Shown here piece after piece: positions 15,069 through 22,358 of a stretch of 30,831 bases of DNA (position 1 is the first letter of the stretch; every line of letters starts with the position of its first letter). Under the pieces are notes generated by a model, which worked only from the letters and a program-made list of their open reading frames with translations, ran no database searches and was not told where the DNA came from. The stretch is from PALSA-894 sp049698215 (GTDB lineage: Bacteria; Pseudomonadota; Alphaproteobacteria; Rhizobiales; Xanthobacteraceae): assembly GCA_049698215.1 (NCBI GenBank), contig JBAVXH010000119.1:1-30831 (forward strand). Reading direction: 5' to 3'. Position numbers and translations under genes: made by a program.

Positions 15069-16355
15069 ATGGACGTCTTCGTTCTGATTGGCACATTCAC
15101 GATCGTATGCCTGATGGGTATGCCGGTCGCCTATGCGCTCGGCATCGCGGCAATCGCGGCGGCGCTCTGGATTGACCTGCCGCTCGAAGCCGTGATGCTC
15201 AAGGTGTCGGGCGGCATGAGCGGATTCTCGCTGCTCGCCATTCCCTTCTTCATCCTGGCCGGCGCCATTATGGCCGTGGGCGGCATGGCCGAGCGGCTGG
15301 TCAACCTCGCCAAGGTTTTCGTCGGCTTCATCCGCGGCGGCATGGCACTGGTGAACATTCTCGCCTCGACGATGTTCGGCTGCATCTCCGGCTCGTCGGT
15401 GGCGGACACCGCTGCGGTCGGCTCCGTGATGATCCCGCAGATGATCAAGAACGGCTACCCGCGCCTGTTCGCCGTCAACGTGACGATCTCGGGATCGCTG
15501 CAGCCGCTGCTCGTCCCGCCGTCGCACAACATGATCATCTATTCGATCGCGGCCGGCGGAACGATCTCGGTCGCGCATCTGTTCATGGGCGGAATCATCC
15601 CGGCATTACTGCTTGGGCTGTCGCTGATCATCCTGGTGCTGATCATCGCGTATCGGAACGACTATCCGAAGGGCGATGTGATCCCGCTGCGGCAGGCGCT
15701 CAAGATCGCGCTCGATGCCGTCTGGGGGATGGTCACGATCGGCATCATTCTGGGAGGCATCCTCAGCGGCGTGTTCACGCCGACGGAAGCCGGAGCGGTC
15801 GCCGTTGTCTACGCATTCTTCGTGACGATGTTCATCTATCGTGACGTGAAATGGAGCGAGTTGCCGAAGCTGATCGGACGCGTGGTGCGCACCATCGGCA
15901 TGGTCATGATCATGATCGGCTTCTCGATCGCCTTCGGCTACATGATGGCGATCATGCAAATTCCCGCGAAGGCGACGCAATTCTTCATCGCCATCTCCAG
16001 CGACAAATATACCTTCCTGCTCTACATCAACATCCTGCTGCTGCTGCTCGGCACGTTCATGGACCTCGCGCCGATGCTCCTGATCTGCACGCCGATCTTC
16101 CTGCCGGTCATCAAGACGTTCGGCATCGATCCGGTGCATTTTGGCATCATCATGATCCTCAACCTCGGCATCGGCTTGCTGACGCCACCGGTCGGCCCCA
16201 CGATGGTGGTCGGGTGCGCCATCGGACGCGTCAGCATGGAAGCGGTGTCACGCTCGATCCTCGTCTTCTACATCCCGATGGTGATCGTGCTGCTGTTGGT
16301 CACCTACATTCCGGCGCTATCGTTGTGGCTGCCGAGCGTGGTGCTCGGGAAATAG
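15069..16355 (+). CDS. dctM: TRAP transporter large permease subunit (DctM family)
   Basis: The 428-residue protein has about 12 transmembrane helices and two re-entrant hairpins, typical for DctM. Recognisable stretches are F-S-L-L-A-I-P-F-F-I-L-A-G, the G-C-I-S-G-S-S-V-A-D-T-A-A-V-G-S hairpin that binds Na+ and substrate, and near the end L-N-L-G-I-G-L-L-T-P-P-V-G, the second hairpin. It is the transporting subunit of the Na+-driven elevator and completes the system with DctP and DctQ. An intrinsic terminator lies 31 bases after the stop. No regulator of the operon is adjacent. Confidence 0.95.
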   Translation: MDVFVLIGTFTIVCLMGMPVAYALGIAAIAAALWIDLPLEAVMLKVSGGMSGFSLLAIPFFILAGAIMAVGGMAERLVNLAKVFVGFIRGGMALVNILASTMFGCISGSSVADTAAVGSVMIPQMIKNGYPRLFAVNVTISGSLQPLLVPPSHNMIIYSIAAGGTISVAHLFMGGIIPALLLGLSLIILVLIIAYRNDYPKGDVIPLRQALKIALDAVWGMVTIGIILGGILSGVFTPTEAGAVAVVYAFFVTMFIYRDVKWSELPKLIGRVVRTIGMVMIMIGFSIAFGYMMAIMQIPAKATQFFIAISSDKYTFLLYINILLLLLGTFMDLAPMLLICTPIFLPVIKTFGIDPVHFGIIMILNLGIGLLTPPVGPTMVVGCAIGRVSMEAVSRSILVFYIPMVIVLLLVTYIPALSLWLPSVVLGK

Positions 16356-16385
16356 CGGGCGGCTCGTCGCCCCGCCCGAAACGAA

Positions 16386-16411
16386 AACGCCCGGCGCAAA
16401 CGCCGGGCGTT
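16386..16411. terminator. Bidirectional terminator between dctM and the cold-shock gene
   Basis: A perfect 11-bp GC-rich stem (16386-16396 with 16401-16411) has a four-base CAAA loop. It lies between the convergent stop codons of dctM (16355) and the cold-shock gene (16443). On the minus strand it is followed by CGTTTTCGTTTC, a usable U-tract. On the plus strand the sequence after it is not T-rich, so it probably works best for the cold-shock transcript. Confidence 0.8.
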
Positions 16412-16442
16412 GAATTCAGGGTCGTCGCCGCGATGGCGCGCG

Positions 16443-16646
16443 TTACGCGAGCGAGAGATTGCCCGCCGCCTGCTTGCCGCGCTCGGTCACGACCTCGTAG
16501 TTGACCTTCTGGCCTTCCATCAACGTGCGCATCCCGGCGCGCTCGACCGCGCTGATGTGCACGAACACGTCCTTCGACCCATCGGCCGGCTGGATGAATC
16601 CAAAACCCTTCTGCGAATTAAAGAACTTCACGGTACCTGTCGCCAT
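16443..16646 (-). CDS. cspA: Cold-shock domain RNA chaperone (CspA family)
   Basis: This 67-residue protein is a single cold-shock domain of standard length. It starts A-T-G-T-V-K-F-F-N. RNP1 is K-G-F-G-F-I at 14-19 and RNP2 is V-F-V-H-I-S at 27-32. It binds single-stranded RNA and melts secondary structure. The start is supported by AAGGAG. Rhizobial genomes carry several paralogs and which one this is cannot be told. The leader between this start and the upstream small gene is about 190 bases, long enough for an RNA-level control element, but I see no defined one. Confidence 0.95.
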   Translation of the reverse strand: MATGTVKFFNSQKGFGFIQPADGSKDVFVHISAVERAGMRTLMEGQKVNYEVVTERGKQAAGNLSLA

Positions 16647-16835
16647 TGCGGCTCTCCTTGCGTTGACTACGCCTGTAAACCCGGCGCACGCTCATCGCGC
16701 GCCGGACAAAGCATCCAAGTTTTGGGGAATGACTTGTGAGCGCCCAAAAATCGGGAGGCTAGCAAGGCAGGCCGAAAACCAAGGTTGCCGCGCGCTGTCT
16801 ATCGAAAGGCCGACAGCGCGTCAAACTGCGAAGTG

Positions 16836-17081
16836 TCAGGCCGCCCGTTCAAGCTGGCTTTGCTTGGCGACGCGCTCGTGCGGCTCATTCGCGCTCTTGA
16901 TGCGATACTGCTGCTCGTCGCCCTCGGTCGGAAGCACACGCACGACCTTGTAGACGCCGGTTGCGTCGCCGCGGCCGAGCAGCCCTGCGATGATGTGGAC
17001 ATTGTCGCCGATGCGGAACTTGTGAGCCAAGTGAGCCTCCGTGATAACGCAAACCGTTTCGGCGCCGCGGCGGCGACGCAT
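16836..17081 (-). CDS. Small conserved SH3/KOW-like protein
   Basis: This is an 81-residue basic protein with GAAGGG upstream of the ATG. The core F-R-I-G-D-N-V-H-I-I-A-G-L-L-G-R-G-D-A-T-G-V-Y-K has the hydrophobic-glycine alternation of a small beta-barrel such as KOW or SH3. The rest (Y-R-I-K-S-A-N-E-P-H-E-R-V-A) looks like the closing strand and tail. It resembles short hypothetical proteins found widely in Rhizobiales. Nucleic-acid binding would fit the fold and charge but is unproven. A TATTAT sequence near 17111-17116 on the minus strand could be a -10 element, although no good -35 is seen. Confidence 0.65.
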   Translation of the reverse strand: MRRRRGAETVCVITEAHLAHKFRIGDNVHIIAGLLGRGDATGVYKVVRVLPTEGDEQQYRIKSANEPHERVAKQSQLERAA

Positions 17082-17209
17082 GAACCCTTCGTCTTGTGGT
17101 CCATGTCCTTATAATAGCACGAAGAATCCGCCCGTGCGGACCAAAGTGAAATAAATCAAAGGAATTTGCCCCTAGCCACCGTAATCGTTAACGCCGGGAT
17201 GGTCCAGGC

Positions 17210-18103
17210 TCACCGGTAGCGCGGTTCCTCGCCCCAGGGCAGCTCCGGCATGTCGGCCGAAACCGTATCGACGAACCGCGGCTGCCGCTTTTCCAGGAAC
17301 GAGGCGATACCGTCCTTCACGTCCGCGCCGCGGCCGCGATGGAACATGGCGCGGCTGTCGATGCGGTGCGCCTCCATCGGGTGGGCGGCGCCGAGCATGC
17401 GCCACATCATCTGCCGGATCACCGCGACGGACACGGCGGAAGTCTTCTCGGAATAGCTCTTCGCGATCGCCCGCGCCGTGTCGATCAACTCGCCCGGCGC
17501 CACCACACGGCTGACGAGCCCGCCCTTGAGCGCTTCCTCGGCGCCGAACACGCGGCCCGAGTAACACCAGTCGAGCGCTTGCGCGATGCCGACGATGCGC
17601 GGCAGGAACCAGCTTGAGGCCGCCTCCGGCACGATCCCGCGCTGCGAGAAGACGAAGCCGAATCGCGCGTCGGTCGAGGCGACGCGCACGTCCATCGGCA
17701 GCTGCATCGTGACGCCGATGCCGACCGCCGGTCCGTTCACTGCGGCGATCACCGGCTTGCGGCAGTTGAAGATGCGCAGCGTGATGCGTCCGCCGCCGTC
17801 GCGCGCGTTTTCGTGGGAGAGGTCCGGCTTGCCGTCTGGCCCGTTCGGCACCTGCGGACGGTCGGGCCGCGCCTCGCGGTCGAACGTCTTGGCACCGGTC
17901 GAGAGGTCCGCGCCGGCACAGAACGCCCTCCCCGCGCCTGTGACAATGATAGCGCGCACCGTGTCATCCACGTCCGCCGCGTCGAGCGCGGCGATCAGGT
18001 CGTGGATCATCTGCGTGTTGAGTACATTCAACTTGTCCGGCCGGTTGATCGTGATGGTGAAGATGGTTTCGGAGATATCGGTGAGGATGGTTTCGTAGGG
18101 CAT
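17210..18103 (-). CDS. Crotonase-superfamily enzyme, enoyl-CoA isomerase-like active site
   Basis: This is a 297-residue cytosolic crotonase-fold enzyme. The oxyanion-hole segment is A-F-C-A-G-A-D-L at 60-67 and the second is N-G-P-A-V-G-I-G at 123-130. In my alignment by eye to rat enoyl-CoA hydratase, the two catalytic glutamates (E144, E164) fall on T132 and F152, so simple hydration is unlikely. Instead E160 sits in V-P-E-A-A-S-S, the position used by delta3-delta2-enoyl-CoA isomerases. An insertion of about 35 residues (70-106, charged, P/G-rich) follows the first oxyanion loop. ATG 18103 matches the family start; the frame continues upstream without support. The cytochrome gene ends eight bases upstream. 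Confidence 0.85.
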   Translation of the reverse strand: MPYETILTDISETIFTITINRPDKLNVLNTQMIHDLIAALDAADVDDTVRAIIVTGAGRAFCAGADLSTGAKTFDREARPDRPQVPNGPDGKPDLSHENARDGGGRITLRIFNCRKPVIAAVNGPAVGIGVTMQLPMDVRVASTDARFGFVFSQRGIVPEAASSWFLPRIVGIAQALDWCYSGRVFGAEEALKGGLVSRVVAPGELIDTARAIAKSYSEKTSAVSVAVIRQMMWRMLGAAHPMEAHRIDSRAMFHRGRGADVKDGIASFLEKRQPRFVDTVSADMPELPWGEEPRYR

Positions 18104-18111
18104 TGCTGTTC

Positions 18112-18567
18112 CTATTTGCGCGCCGGCGCGAAGGCCTGGTTCGCGTAGGGGTTTCCGGCCGGGCGCTGGATCCTGATGAATTCCTTTTTCGACGCCTGAT
18201 GGCAGGCATTGCACGACGCGGTCAACCGATCGAAAGCGGAGAAAACATTCTTCTTGTTCTTGGCTTCGATCGCCTTGGCGAGTTCGGCCACTTCCTTGGC
18301 GACAACTGTCTCGGCCATCGCGCCGGTCGGGACATCATCTTTCGTCGGGTAATACTTGGTGATGTCCTCATATCCTTCCTTCAGCTCGTCGAGCTCATAA
18401 TCCGCCAGCGCCCAGTTGCCGGATTGCACCGCGAACCACAGCTTCAGGTGCCGCATCTGCTGCAATGTCATGATTTCGCCGAGCCCCGGCTTGAATGGCT
18501 CGCTCTGTTGCGCGTGAGCGGCGAGCGGCAAGAGCAGAAGCGCGGCAGCGATGGCGATGCGGATCAT
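18112..18567 (-). CDS. Exported c-type cytochrome with C-terminal CxxCH (cytochrome c'-like)
   Basis: The 151-residue protein starts at ATG 18567 behind GGAGG. Its signal peptide is residues 1-20 (A-H-A-Q). The mature part is helical, and the single heme site C119-N-A-C-H123 lies close to the C-terminus, as in cytochrome c' and cytochrome c556-like four-helix bundles. M34 and H40 in the first helix are candidates for the distal side. Family members bind heme in the periplasm for electron transfer or gas sensing. About 28 residues follow the heme motif, with a P-A-G-N-P-Y-A-N-Q-A-F tail. Redox partners are not evident. It probably shares a transcript with the crotonase eight bases downstream. 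Confidence 0.75.
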   Translation of the reverse strand: MIRIAIAAALLLLPLAAHAQQSEPFKPGLGEIMTLQQMRHLKLWFAVQSGNWALADYELDELKEGYEDITKYYPTKDDVPTGAMAETVVAKEVAELAKAIEAKNKKNVFSAFDRLTASCNACHQASKKEFIRIQRPAGNPYANQAFAPARK

Positions 18568-18644
18568 GTGAACCTCCAAGGCGCGCCCCTCGCCGAAGCT
18601 ACCTCGAATTGCGCGCCTTGTGCGACACGTCTTGGTGACGATCG

Positions 18645-19475
18645 TCACGCCGTCGCCGAGATCAGCCACGCCCGCGTCGGCAGCACGATTGCTCCATCGC
18701 GCAGATGAGATTGCAGCGCCAGCGCCACATGCTCGCGCACGGCAGGTAGCGCCGCGCCCTGCCCGCGCAAGAGCGTCGCCATGCGCACCGTGCCGGTCTC
18801 GAAGATCGCGACGAGATCGGCGTCAGGCGGCAGCAGCCAGTCGTATGCCAGCAGCCTGCTTGTCAGCGTCCGCGCATCGAAGCCCGCTTCGATCATGAGT
18901 CGCGAGAAGTTTTCTCGGGTGGCGGCCGAGTCGTTACCGGCCGGCATCGGGACATCGAGGCGGCCGCAGGCCTTCACGGCGTCGAAGATAATGCGCCAAG
19001 CGGTGTTGTCTTGCGGATCGGCCCAGACCGTGAAGGCGAACGTGCCGCCTCCCTTGAGCACGCGCTGCGCTTCGGCAATGGCACGCTCCGGACGCTCCAC
19101 ATGATGGATGCCGAAATTGGCGATCGCGGCATCGAAGCTCGCGTCGGCAAACGGCAAAGCCTCGGCATCGCCCACATGAAATTCGATTGCCGGATGGAGA
19201 CTCTTCGCCATCGCCAGCATGGTGGACGAGAAGTCCACCCCGGTCACCCGCGCGCCGGCATCGGCTGCCGCTTGCGCCGCAACGCCGGTCCCGCAAGCGA
19301 TGTCGAGCAGGCGCATGCCCGGCTTTGCGCCCACCGCGTACACCAGCGCGGGAACAAACAGCCCCGTCGCGCCCGCGAAACCGTCGTATGCCGACGCCGC
19401 GCTCTGCCATCCGGCCAGCTCGAAATCGCGCAGCGCGCCCATCCCGTGCTCCCGCTCAAATCCTGCGGCTGTCAT
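18645..19475 (-). CDS. Class I SAM-dependent methyltransferase (UbiE/Methyltransf_11 type)
   Basis: This protein of about 276 residues has a Rossmann-type SAM site. Motif I is L-L-D-I-A-C-G-T-G-V-A, the acidic end of strand 2 is V-T-G-V-D-F-S, motif II includes G-D-A-E-A-L-P-F-A-D, and motif IV is A-I-A-N-F-G-I-H-H-V. These place it with small-molecule methyltransferases such as UbiE-like enzymes. The substrate is unknown. Two starts are possible: ATG 19475 (weak ribosome-binding site) or ATG 19442 (GGGAG seven bases upstream, 265 residues). It ends 77 bases before the cytochrome start and follows the LivH-like permease, 67 bases away. Confidence 0.85.
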   Translation of the reverse strand: MTAAGFEREHGMGALRDFELAGWQSAASAYDGFAGATGLFVPALVYAVGAKPGMRLLDIACGTGVAAQAAADAGARVTGVDFSSTMLAMAKSLHPAIEFHVGDAEALPFADASFDAAIANFGIHHVERPERAIAEAQRVLKGGGTFAFTVWADPQDNTAWRIIFDAVKACGRLDVPMPAGNDSAATRENFSRLMIEAGFDARTLTSRLLAYDWLLPPDADLVAIFETGTVRMATLLRGQGAALPAVREHVALALQSHLRDGAIVLPTRAWLISATA

Positions 19476-19542
19476 AGGCCCAGTGCAACAGCGCCTGGCG
19501 CCGACGGCGCCGGCCGCGGGATTGCCGCGAAGACCGTGAGAC

Positions 19543-20883
19543 TCACACATCCCGCGGCTTCGGGCCCGCGAACCCGAGCAGCCCGCCGGGCCGTAGCACG
19601 AACACCACGATCAACAGCGAGAACACCACGATATCGCGCGCCGTGATCTCGAAATAGGCCGACCACATCGCCTCGATGAGCGCAACGCAGATGCCGCCGA
19701 GAAACGCCCCCGGCACCGAGCCGATGCCTCCGACCACCGCGGCCACCAGCGCTTTCAACCCAAGCATCGCGCCCATCGAAAACGAGATGTTGCCGTAGTA
19801 GGCCGCCACGATCCAACCGGAGAGGCCCGCCAGCAGTCCTGCCAGCAGGAAGGTCGAGGCGAGGAGCTGCCGCCCGTCGACGCCGAACAGCGCGGCCGTG
19901 CCGGGATCGTCGGCGAAGGCGCGCCAGGCGCGTCCGAAGCGGGTGCGGCCGAGCAGAAGGAGAACGCCGCCCGCCGCCACGAGGCCGAGACACGCCACCA
20001 CGATCTGCATCGGCGTCACCGTCACGATGAAATCCTGCGCGCGCGCGAGCGCAATCGGCTGGTTGAACGTCGGCGGCGTCCAGCGCTCGCGTGCGCCCTG
20101 TGAGATGCGCAGGAACTCCTGCACGGACAGTGCGACTGCGGCCGTCGCAATCAGGATCGGCTGCCCGAGGCGGTGGCGCGCGTGCAGCGGCGCGATGACC
20201 AGGCGGCCAACCAGCACGCTCCACCCTGCCGAAATCGCCGCCGCGAGCACGAACGCAATCGCGAGGCCCGTGATGGCATCGCCGATCCCGAGGGCGATGG
20301 CCGCCGCGACCCCGCCGATCGCCCCATAGGCGCCGAGCACCGCGATCTCGCCAAACGCCAAGTTGATGCGCCCGACCAGCCCGTAGATCAGCGAATAGGC
20401 GGTGGCGAGCAACGCATAGACAGCGGCAAGCGCGGTCGCATTGACGAACTGCTGCAGCGCATAGGCCGCCGTAACGGAGAGTTGTGGTAGCCGGTCGGGC
20501 GCCGGGGGCGTGGTCCCCTCGCGCTCCGCCTCGCTCAGCCAGAAACGCTTCAGATAGAGGAGCCTGGCCTCTCCGAGCGCCCCCTCGTCGGTCTCGACCG
20601 CTATCAGATCGAGGCGGTCGCGCTCGAATGTCGTGCCGCCAAAGCCGCAGGCGGCGAAGTGGGGCTTGCTGGCCGTGCCCGGCTCGCGCGCCGCATAGTC
20701 GATGCGCACCCCCGAGCGGCCGACCGATGCGGGGCCAACCCGAATTTCGCGGATCTCTGCGCCCTCCGCATGGAGCACCGGCAGGATCAGGCGGCAGAGC
20801 CGCAGCTGCTCTGAATCGGTCACCCGGCCGCACGCGGCAAGCGGCAGCAACAGCAGCAGCAGCAGCAGCAGCAGCAAGCGCAT
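19543..20883 (-). CDS. LivH-type ABC permease with lipoprotein-like signal and extra N-terminal domain
   Basis: This is a 446-residue protein. Residues about 140-440 are a LivH-family permease of branched-chain amino-acid-type ABC importers, with G-R-I-N-L-A-F-G-E-I at 171-180, eight or so helices and the ending V-F-V-L-R-P-G-G-L-L-G. The N-terminus is odd: M-R, eleven leucines, then P-L-A-A-C, a perfect lipobox at C18, followed by a polar domain of about 115 residues (19-135) with C30 and C79, unlike ordinary LivH. UrtB permeases also carry an exported N-terminal extension, which is the nearest parallel. No LivM, LivF, LivG or binding protein is adjacent, so it looks like an orphan. It is divergent from the RDD gene. 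The polyleucine is encoded by a (CTG)8 tract. Confidence 0.82.
   Translation of the reverse strand: MRLLLLLLLLLLLPLAACGRVTDSEQLRLCRLILPVLHAEGAEIREIRVGPASVGRSGVRIDYAAREPGTASKPHFAACGFGGTTFERDRLDLIAVETDEGALGEARLLYLKRFWLSEAEREGTTPPAPDRLPQLSVTAAYALQQFVNATALAAVYALLATAYSLIYGLVGRINLAFGEIAVLGAYGAIGGVAAAIALGIGDAITGLAIAFVLAAAISAGWSVLVGRLVIAPLHARHRLGQPILIATAAVALSVQEFLRISQGARERWTPPTFNQPIALARAQDFIVTVTPMQIVVACLGLVAAGGVLLLLGRTRFGRAWRAFADDPGTAALFGVDGRQLLASTFLLAGLLAGLSGWIVAAYYGNISFSMGAMLGLKALVAAVVGGIGSVPGAFLGGICVALIEAMWSAYFEITARDIVVFSLLIVVFVLRPGGLLGFAGPKPRDV
20851..20874. repeat. (CAG)8 trinucleotide microsatellite in the LivH-like gene
   Basis: Eight perfect CAG units on the plus strand (CTG on the coding strand) encode eight of the eleven leucines of the signal-sequence core. 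TTG and CTG codons flank them. Slippage would lengthen or shorten the hydrophobic stretch in whole residues without a frameshift. Confidence 0.9.
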
Positions 20884-20989
20884 GGCGTGACGATACGCGA
20901 ACCGCCTCCCGCCGTCGCCGGCCCCGTCTGCCCCCCCTTGCGGCCTGCGTTTTCTCGCCGCATTTTTTGCGCAGCGTGAGGTGATGAGC

Positions 20990-21535
20990 ATGCCCGGAAA
21001 CGACCCGAAGCGGATCGGCCTTGGCGTCGACGTGAAGCCGCACGCCTACGATCCGGCGACCCAGCCGGAACTGTTCGAGGGCGTGCTGGCGCGCCGCGTG
21101 GTGGCACTCCTGATCGACGTGATCATTATCGCCATGCCGCTCGTCCTGCTCGCCGCCTTCATGGCGGTTTTCACCGTGTTCACGCTCGGTCTCGGCGCCT
21201 TCATCTTCCTCCTCTACGGTCCGATCGCGACCATCTGGGCGCTCGTCTACTACGGCCTGACGTTCGGGAGCGCCGCCTCGGCCACCATCGGGATGCGCCT
21301 GGTCGATCTCGAAATGCGCACCTGGTACGGCGCGCCCTGCTACTTCGTGCTCGGCGCGGTGCACGCCATCGGCTACTGGCTCAGCGTCACGTTCCTGACA
21401 CCGCTGATCCTGCTTGTGGCGCTGTTCAACGATCGGAGAAGGCTCCTGCACGACATGCTGGTCGGCACCATCGTCATCAACAACGCGGCGCGCGCGAGCG
21501 CGCTGCGCAACGCCCCGTTTGGCGGGCGGCCGTGA
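20990..21535 (+). CDS. RDD-family inner-membrane protein
   Basis: The protein of about 181 residues has an N-terminal polar segment, then G-V-L-A-R-R-V-V-A-L-L-I-D-V with the Arg-Asp pair that names the RDD family, two or three hydrophobic helices, and I-G-M-R-L-V-D-L-E-M-R near 98-108. Further along, N-D-R-R-R-L-L-H-D-M-L-V-G-T is the closing RDD signature. Some RDD proteins exchange Na+ or H+, but for most the role is unknown. ATG 20990 gives eight-base spacing from GAGG; ATG 20984 or GTG 20981 are alternatives. It is divergent from the LivH-like gene and 42 bases upstream of bpt. Confidence 0.85.
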   Translation: MPGNDPKRIGLGVDVKPHAYDPATQPELFEGVLARRVVALLIDVIIIAMPLVLLAAFMAVFTVFTLGLGAFIFLLYGPIATIWALVYYGLTFGSAASATIGMRLVDLEMRTWYGAPCYFVLGAVHAIGYWLSVTFLTPLILLVALFNDRRRLLHDMLVGTIVINNAARASALRNAPFGGRP

Positions 21536-21577
21536 GCAATTGATGCTAAAGATGCTGGGACGCAGTAGATTCGTGGC

Positions 21578-22327
21578 ATGACGGCACACTCACGCGATAC
21601 GCCGCAGTTCTACCTGACCGCGCCCTCGCCCTGCCCGTATCTGCCGGGCAAGGAGGAGCGCAAGGTCTTCACTCACCTCGTCGGCGACCGCGCGAGCGAC
21701 CTCAACGACCTGCTCACCCATGGCGGCTTCCGCCGCAGCCAGTCGATCGCGTACCGGCCGGCGTGCGAAGCGTGCCGCGCCTGCGTTTCGGTGCGGGTGA
21801 TCGTCGACCAGTTCCGGCCGACGCGCAGCATGCGGCGCGTCCGGGAGGGCAATGCCGACCTGATCGGCGAGATGCGCGTACCGGTTCCGACCTCCGAGCA
21901 GTACTCGGTGTTCCGCGCCTACCTCGACGACCGCCACTTCGACGGCGGCATGGCCGACATGACCGTGCTCGACTACGCCATGATGGTCGAGGACAGCCAT
22001 GTCGAGACCAAGCTGGTCGAATATCGCGTGCAGGGCCCGGACAGCCGGATCAACGGACGCGGCGCCGGCGCGCTGCTCGGCGTCGCGCTCACAGATGTGC
22101 TGAGCGACGGGCTCTCGATGGTCTATTCGTTCTACGACCCGGAATACCGGCAGCGGTCGGTCGGCACCTACATGATCCTCGACCACATCGCGCGCGCGCG
22201 CCGCATGGGCCTCGCCTACGTCTATCTCGGCTACTGGGTGCGGGAGTCGCGCAAGATGGACTACAAGGGCCGCTTCCTGCCGCAGGAGCGCCTGCTCGCG
22301 GACGGCTGGACGCGGTTCGAGACTTGA
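21578..22327 (+). CDS. bpt: Aspartate/glutamate leucyltransferase (Bpt, N-end rule)
   Basis: This 249-residue cytosolic enzyme transfers leucine from Leu-tRNA to N-terminal Asp or Glu of proteins, marking them for ClpAP through ClpS. Family landmarks are C-P-Y-L-P-G-K-E-E-R-K near the start, R-P-A-C-E-A-C-R-A-C-V-S-V-R-V with its clustered cysteines, and the GNAT-like C-terminal half with S-F-Y-D-P-E-Y-R-Q-R-S-V-G-T-Y and Y-L-G-Y-W-V-R-E-S-R-K-M-D-Y-K. Its length is standard for Bpt and ATE1-type proteins in alphaproteobacteria. The alternative reading, arginyl transfer, is not excluded by sequence alone. It is convergent with the NHL gene, 31 bases apart. Confidence 0.95.
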   Translation: MTAHSRDTPQFYLTAPSPCPYLPGKEERKVFTHLVGDRASDLNDLLTHGGFRRSQSIAYRPACEACRACVSVRVIVDQFRPTRSMRRVREGNADLIGEMRVPVPTSEQYSVFRAYLDDRHFDGGMADMTVLDYAMMVEDSHVETKLVEYRVQGPDSRINGRGAGALLGVALTDVLSDGLSMVYSFYDPEYRQRSVGTYMILDHIARARRMGLAYVYLGYWVRESRKMDYKGRFLPQERLLADGWTRFET

Positions 22328-22358
22328 GCTGCGCTCGCGGCAGCCGACCGCGCCTCGT

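Noticed and set aside
19472..21589. Minus-strand frame of 705 codons spanning the LivH-like and RDD genes
   Set aside because: It is Arg/Gly/Ala-rich and covers two well-supported genes in other frames.
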